From positions 1 through 9,980 of the forward strand of contig JALCSJ010000073.1 of assembly GCA_022653215.1 (NCBI GenBank): a DNA stretch of 9,980 bases, in the 5' to 3' direction. The stretch's first letter is position 1, and every line of letters starts with the position of its first letter. This document shows positions 7,074 to 9,980 of this stretch, piece after piece. The stretch comes from Acidaminococcaceae bacterium. GTDB lineage: Bacteria > Bacillota > Negativicutes > Acidaminococcales > Acidaminococcaceae. The position numbers were made by a program, and so were the translations under genes. Under the pieces are notes generated by a model. The model was not told the origin of the DNA. It saw only the letters and a program-made list of their open reading frames with translations, and did no database searches.

Positions 7074-7107
7074 CCCGATATAGTTAGTGACAACTAACTA
7101 TATCGGG
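7074..7107. repeat. Perfect 15-bp inverted repeat containing operator-like dyad 2
   Basis: Left arm CCCGATATAGTTAGT (7074-7088) and right arm ACTAACTATATCGGG (7093-7107) are exact reverse complements around GACA. The centre (7083-7098) is again GTTAGT-N4-ACTAAC, the same as dyad 1 at 7018-7033, and ATAGTTAGTG is shared by both copies. No T-run follows on either strand, so it is not an ordinary terminator. It could be a high-affinity operator, a structured RNA element or a dispersed palindromic repeat. Confidence 0.75.
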
Positions 7108-7136
7108 ACTCCCCACGAATTTACCACACCCTTTTA

Positions 7137-7174
7137 AAAACCCTTAGGAAATCAGCTTTTTTTCTAGGGGTTTT
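7137..7174 (+). terminator. Possible weak terminator or hairpin upstream of the WG-repeat gene
   Basis: AAAACCCTTAG (7137-7147) can pair with CTAGGGGTTTT (7164-7174), with one G-U pair, around a 16-nt loop rich in T. The 3' arm ends in T residues. The loop is large and the stem has only modest GC content, so it may simply be chance or part of a leader. Confidence 0.35.
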
Positions 7175-7178
7175 GTTG

Positions 7179-7184
7179 TATAAT
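7179..7184 (+). promoter_or_regulatory. Probable -10 box for the WG-repeat gene
   Basis: A perfect TATAAT lies 27 bp before the gene start. The -35 region is only a T-rich run, so the promoter is weakly defined. The RNA would start near 7191 and carry AGGAGGG (7199-7205). Confidence 0.45.
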
Positions 7185-7211
7185 TATATAGAGTAGTTAG
7201 GAGGGATTAAA

Positions 7212-8594
7212 ATGTTAAAGAAAATCTTGTGCAGTACGATTGGCTGTCTTTTAACCATGCAGGTAGCTGCAGCCGCTTCTTTAGCCATTGTTAGCAAAGA
7301 CGGCAAACAAGGGTGTATTGATTCCACAGGAAGAACGGTTATTCCCTTAGAATATAAAACAATATCTACAACTACAGATGACAAAATATCTTTGGTTTTA
7401 GTAAAAAAAGCTGAAAAATATGGGGTATTTGATACTGAGGGAAAAATGCTTTTGCCAGCAACTTTGGATAAGGTGGGAGCATTTAATGAGAATGTCCTAA
7501 GTGTTAAGAATAAGAATAAATGGTTCTTTTATGATGCTGCAGGCAAAAAACTTTGCGGAGATTATCAGGAAGCAGGGGAATTTGCCGAAGGCTTGGCACC
7601 GGTCAAAAGTAATGGTAAATGGGGCTTTGTGGACAGCACCGGAAAACAGGTTATTCCCTGTGAATACAACCAGGCTCATAGTTTCAGCGAAGGAAAAGCA
7701 GCTGTAAAACATAATGGGTCATGGTTTTATATTAACAAAGAAGGACAGCCTGCCTTTCATTATACCTTTAAAAAGGCTGCTGATTTTAGCAATGGTTTTG
7801 CCCTTGTGGACGGGAATTGGATTATAGATAGCACAGGCCAGAAGCTAAGTAAAATTCAAAGATATAGCTATGTGGGACCCTTTCAGAAGAATGGTTTGGC
7901 AGCAGTAGGACAGCGGTATCGTACTGCCAGTGTTTTCGATTATCTCTCCATCGGTTGGGGATGGGGCGGCGATTGGGGCTGGGGTGTAGGAGACCGTGGC
8001 TGGGGTATTGGGGGACCTATCGGACATCATCACCATCATCATGATTGGGGAGGCTGGGGTGGTTTTATTTCTGTAAATCCTGCTTATATGATGCCGGGGA
8101 ATATGCATAGAGGCTACATTAATACAAAAGGAGTAGAGATTATATCCCCTACCAATGATTATGTAGGTGCTTTTGTAGGTAATTATGCATTAGTCAGAAA
8201 CGATGGCCGCTGGGGTATGATAGATACTACCGGGAATACGGTGATACCATTTGCTTATGACGGGTTGCAGCCCTTTTACGGAGGTATGGCAGCTTTTGTC
8301 TTTGACAAAAAATGGGGCTATATTGACGAAAAAAACATGGTGGTAATTAACAACAGATTTACTGCAGCAACTCCTTTCCTGTCAGATTATGCTTCTGTTG
8401 TAGAAAATGGCAAGGGTGGATTGATTGATAAAACAGGTAAATTTGTTTTTCCGCCTTTAGCTATTTACAAAGAAATAGGACCCTATAACAAAGGTCTGGC
8501 GGCAGTAAAACGGGATGGTAAGTGGGGGTACATAGACGCTACGGGTACTGTAATAATAGCACCAATGTACGACACAGCAGGACTGCTTGAATAA
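7212..8594 (+). CDS. Exported WG-repeat protein with Gly/Trp/His-rich insert
   Basis: WG-repeat proteins are built of modules of about 30 residues (typically KWGFIDxTGKxVIPxxY). No biochemical function can be assigned. This one has 460 residues. Residues 1-24 form a signal peptide (KK, a hydrophobic stretch, then AAAAS), so it is probably exported. WG-type modules occur at about 31, 68, 100, 134, 168 and 199, and after the insert at about 330, 364, 398 and 434; the clearest are KWGFVDSTGKQVIP (137-150), RWGMIDTTGNTVIP (333-346) and KWGYIDATGTVII (437-449). Between the two blocks, residues 247-284 are extremely Gly/Trp-rich and hold six consecutive His (272-277). AGGAGGG at 7199-7205 sets the ATG. 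It lies between serA and the leuC leader, has no terminator of its own, and shows no functional link to either. Confidence 0.92.
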   Translation: MLKKILCSTIGCLLTMQVAAAASLAIVSKDGKQGCIDSTGRTVIPLEYKTISTTTDDKISLVLVKKAEKYGVFDTEGKMLLPATLDKVGAFNENVLSVKNKNKWFFYDAAGKKLCGDYQEAGEFAEGLAPVKSNGKWGFVDSTGKQVIPCEYNQAHSFSEGKAAVKHNGSWFYINKEGQPAFHYTFKKAADFSNGFALVDGNWIIDSTGQKLSKIQRYSYVGPFQKNGLAAVGQRYRTASVFDYLSIGWGWGGDWGWGVGDRGWGIGGPIGHHHHHHDWGGWGGFISVNPAYMMPGNMHRGYINTKGVEIISPTNDYVGAFVGNYALVRNDGRWGMIDTTGNTVIPFAYDGLQPFYGGMAAFVFDKKWGYIDEKNMVVINNRFTAATPFLSDYASVVENGKGGLIDKTGKFVFPPLAIYKEIGPYNKGLAAVKRDGKWGYIDATGTVIIAPMYDTAGLLE

Positions 8595-8608
8595 AAGCAA
8601 GAAAAGCC

Positions 8609-8639
8609 TTGACACAAACGATAAATAATGAAATAATAT
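8609..8639 (+). promoter_or_regulatory. Promoter of the leuC T-box leader
   Basis: A consensus -35 TTGACA (8609-8614) starts 15 bases after the WG-gene stop. AATAAT (8632-8637, 17-bp spacer) or TAATAT (8634-8639, 19 bp) serves as the -10. The leader RNA would begin near 8645. Confidence 0.65.
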
Positions 8640-8644
8640 TACCC

Positions 8645-8897
8645 ATATCCGTAAAAAACAAAAGTAATGAACGGGAAAAAGTCCTGCTTAGCTTTTTCAG
8701 AGAGTTGGCGTTAGCTGCGAGCCAACAGAGCTAATGGGGAGTATAACTCACCCGGGAACTGTGCTGATGAATATTAGTAGTCGGTGACGCAAAGCTGCGT
8801 TAAAGCTGAAAGAGTTGTTTTAAACAACTGAATTAGGGTGGTACAGCGTCAGTAAGTCGCCCCTATCTGGTAAAACAGGTAGGGGCGTTATTTTTTT
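8645..8897 (+). promoter_or_regulatory. Leucine T-box leader (tRNA-Leu-sensing riboswitch) of leuC
   Basis: This RNA binds tRNA-Leu and allows leuC transcription when leucine is short. The Stem I base pairs CGGG (upstream, near 8670) with CCCG (8751-8754). AGAGAG precedes the distal hairpin with arms GTTGGC and GCCAAC around a GCTGCGA loop, flanked by TTAGCT/AGCTAA pairing. The specifier CTC (8747-8749) is followed by A and directly precedes the base stem, giving a leucine codon. A Stem III-like hairpin ACGCA/TGCGT (8787-8800) and a GTTGTTT/AAACAAC hairpin follow. The T-box AGGGTGGTACAGCG is at 8835-8848. Its bulge UGGU pairs with discriminator A, as in tRNA-Leu. TGACGC (8785-8790) can pair with GCGTCA (8846-8851), a candidate antiterminator helix. 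The 5' end is inferred from the promoter. Confidence 0.9.
8858..8897 (+). terminator. Intrinsic terminator of the leucine T-box
   Basis: Arms CGCCCCTATCTG (8858-8869) and CAGGTAGGGGCG (8876-8887), with one G-U pair, close a 6-nt loop and are followed by TTA and seven T. It is the off state of the leader and the first clear terminator after the WG-repeat gene. Confidence 0.92.
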
Positions 8898-8922
8898 ACT
8901 ATCAAAGGAGGTCACGAAATTT

Positions 8923-9980
8923 ATGGGAATGACAAGAACGCAAAAAATAATTGCTAAACATGCAGGCAAAGATTATGTTGAGGTGGGACAGCTTTTGGTG
9001 TCCCAGGTTGACCTAACTTTGGCCAATGATATTACAGGACCGCCGGCTATTGACGAGTTTGATAAAATTGGCCGTCCGGTTTTTGATAAAAACAAAATTG
9101 TTTTGGTTCCGGACCATTTTTCACCATGTAAAGACATTAAATCTGCAGAACTTTGCAAACACATGCGGGATTTTGCCAGAAAACATCAAATTAAAAACTA
9201 TTTTGAGGTAGGACACATGGGCATAGAACATGCTCTGTTACCGGATAAGGGCCTGATTGCTCCGGGAGAAATTATTATCGGGGCAGATTCACATACCTGC
9301 ACATATGGTGCCTTAAATGCTTTTTCTACCGGTGTAGGCCAAACAGATTTAGGAGCGGCTATGGCAACGGGCAGCACTTGGTTTAAAGTTCCCGCCGCCA
9401 TTAAAGTAATTTTAACAGGGAAAAAACCTTCTTATATTCAGGGCAAGGATATAATTTTAACTATTATTGGTCAAATCGGTGTAGATGGAGCTTTGTATCA
9501 GTCTTTGGAATATTTTGGGGATGGTGTCAGTGAATTAACCATTAGTGATAGGCTGACTATTTGCAACATGGCTATTGAAGCCGGTGGCAAAAACGGTATT
9601 TTTCCGGTGGATGAAAAAACCATTGCTTTCTTAAAGGAAAGAGGGGTAACACGTCCCTGGACAGCGGTCGAAGCTGACGAGGATGCACAATATGCTCAGA
9701 CTATTACTATTGATTTGAGCAAACTTGTTCCTGTGGTCGCTTATCCCCATTTGCCGGAAAATACACATCCGGCTGCTGAAGGCAAAGACATTTCTATTGA
9801 TCAGGTTGTCATTGGATCCTGTACTAACGGCAGGCTGGAGGATATAGCCCAGGCAGCTTTTATTCTTAAGGGCAAGAAAGTAAATTCTCATGTGCGTTGT
9901 ATAATTATTCCTGCGACTCAGGAAGTTTACCAAAAAGCCATGCATTTAGGTTATATAGATGCGTTTATAGAAGCAGGCGC
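8923..9980 (+). CDS. leuC: 3-isopropylmalate dehydratase large subunit, C-terminus beyond the window
   Basis: With LeuD it isomerises 2-isopropylmalate to 3-isopropylmalate in cytosolic leucine synthesis, using a 4Fe-4S cluster. 352 codons of a usual 418-420 are visible. The N-terminus MGMTRTQKIIAKHAG is typical of the bacterial/archaeal aconitase-type LeuC. Family motifs seen are DHFSPCKDIKSAE, VGHMGIEHALLP, GADSHTCTYGALNAFSTGVG (D122, H124) and GSCTNGR, with the first cluster ligand C300; the second cluster motif (CxxC) should lie past the edge. AAAGGAGG (8905-8912) is ten bases before ATG 8923; a second ATG at 8929 is too far from it. Homoaconitase or aconitase paralogues look similar, but the leucine T-box in front settles on leucine synthesis. 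leuD is expected downstream, outside the window. Confidence 0.95.
   Translation, partial: MGMTRTQKIIAKHAGKDYVEVGQLLVSQVDLTLANDITGPPAIDEFDKIGRPVFDKNKIVLVPDHFSPCKDIKSAELCKHMRDFARKHQIKNYFEVGHMGIEHALLPDKGLIAPGEIIIGADSHTCTYGALNAFSTGVGQTDLGAAMATGSTWFKVPAAIKVILTGKKPSYIQGKDIILTIIGQIGVDGALYQSLEYFGDGVSELTISDRLTICNMAIEAGGKNGIFPVDEKTIAFLKERGVTRPWTAVEADEDAQYAQTITIDLSKLVPVVAYPHLPENTHPAAEGKDISIDQVVIGSCTNGRLEDIAQAAFILKGKKVNSHVRCIIIPATQEVYQKAMHLGYIDAFIEAG

Noticed and set aside
7018..7107. CRISPR repeats or insertion-sequence ends
   Set aside because: Only two dyads of 16 bp with a terminator between, no spacer regularity, no transposase frame and no target-site duplication visible.
8025..8042. Six His codons as a vector-derived tag or assembly contamination
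   Set aside because: The run is internal, in frame within a long natural WG-repeat gene, and flanked by native-looking Gly/Trp codons; no vector sequence is seen.
9631..9945. 104-codon minus-strand open frame inside leuC
   Set aside because: It is antisense to the conserved GSCTNGR region of leuC, with no ribosome binding site and no family likeness.

Overview
The window most likely comes from a diderm Firmicute, probably a Negativicutes-type bacterium. This is inferred from three things: two tRNA-sensing T-box leaders (a hallmark of Firmicutes), an RND-type efflux pump with its periplasmic adaptor (which needs an outer membrane), and AT-rich intergenic DNA with strong AGGAGG-type ribosome binding sites. 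No phage, insertion sequence, CRISPR array, rRNA or tRNA gene is visible.

Left part (1-3945, minus strand): an efflux operon read right to left. It runs from a TetR-family regulator to a membrane-fusion (adaptor) protein to an RND permease. The adaptor stop and permease start overlap as ATGA. The permease runs off the left edge, with 726 residues visible. A sigma-A-like promoter and a 22-bp imperfect palindrome in front of tetR suggest autorepression.

Middle (4118-6994, plus strand): a short rmuC (a membrane-anchored RmuC-family protein) is transcribed divergently from tetR. Its extended -10 promoter lies so close that the mRNA leader would be about 5-11 nt. Next comes a serine T-box leader (specifier UCC, T-box bulge UGGC) and serA, encoding full-length 3-phosphoglycerate dehydrogenase with a C-terminal ACT domain.

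Intergenic island (6995-7211): a well-formed promoter whose -10 lies inside a GTTAGT-N4-ACTAAC dyad. It is followed directly by an intrinsic terminator, and then by a second identical dyad embedded in a perfect 15-bp inverted repeat. No gene lies between these parts. This is the least explained DNA in the window.

Right part (7212-9980, plus strand): an exported WG-repeat protein carrying an internal Gly/Trp-rich insert with six consecutive histidines. A leucine T-box leader (specifier CUC, bulge UGGU) follows, then leuC (isopropylmalate dehydratase large subunit), which runs off the right edge with 352 codons visible.

The two T-boxes tie the two biosynthetic genes to the charging state of tRNA-Ser and tRNA-Leu. 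The genes upstream of each leader (rmuC and the WG protein) have no terminator of their own, so any read-through would pass through the T-box leaders.
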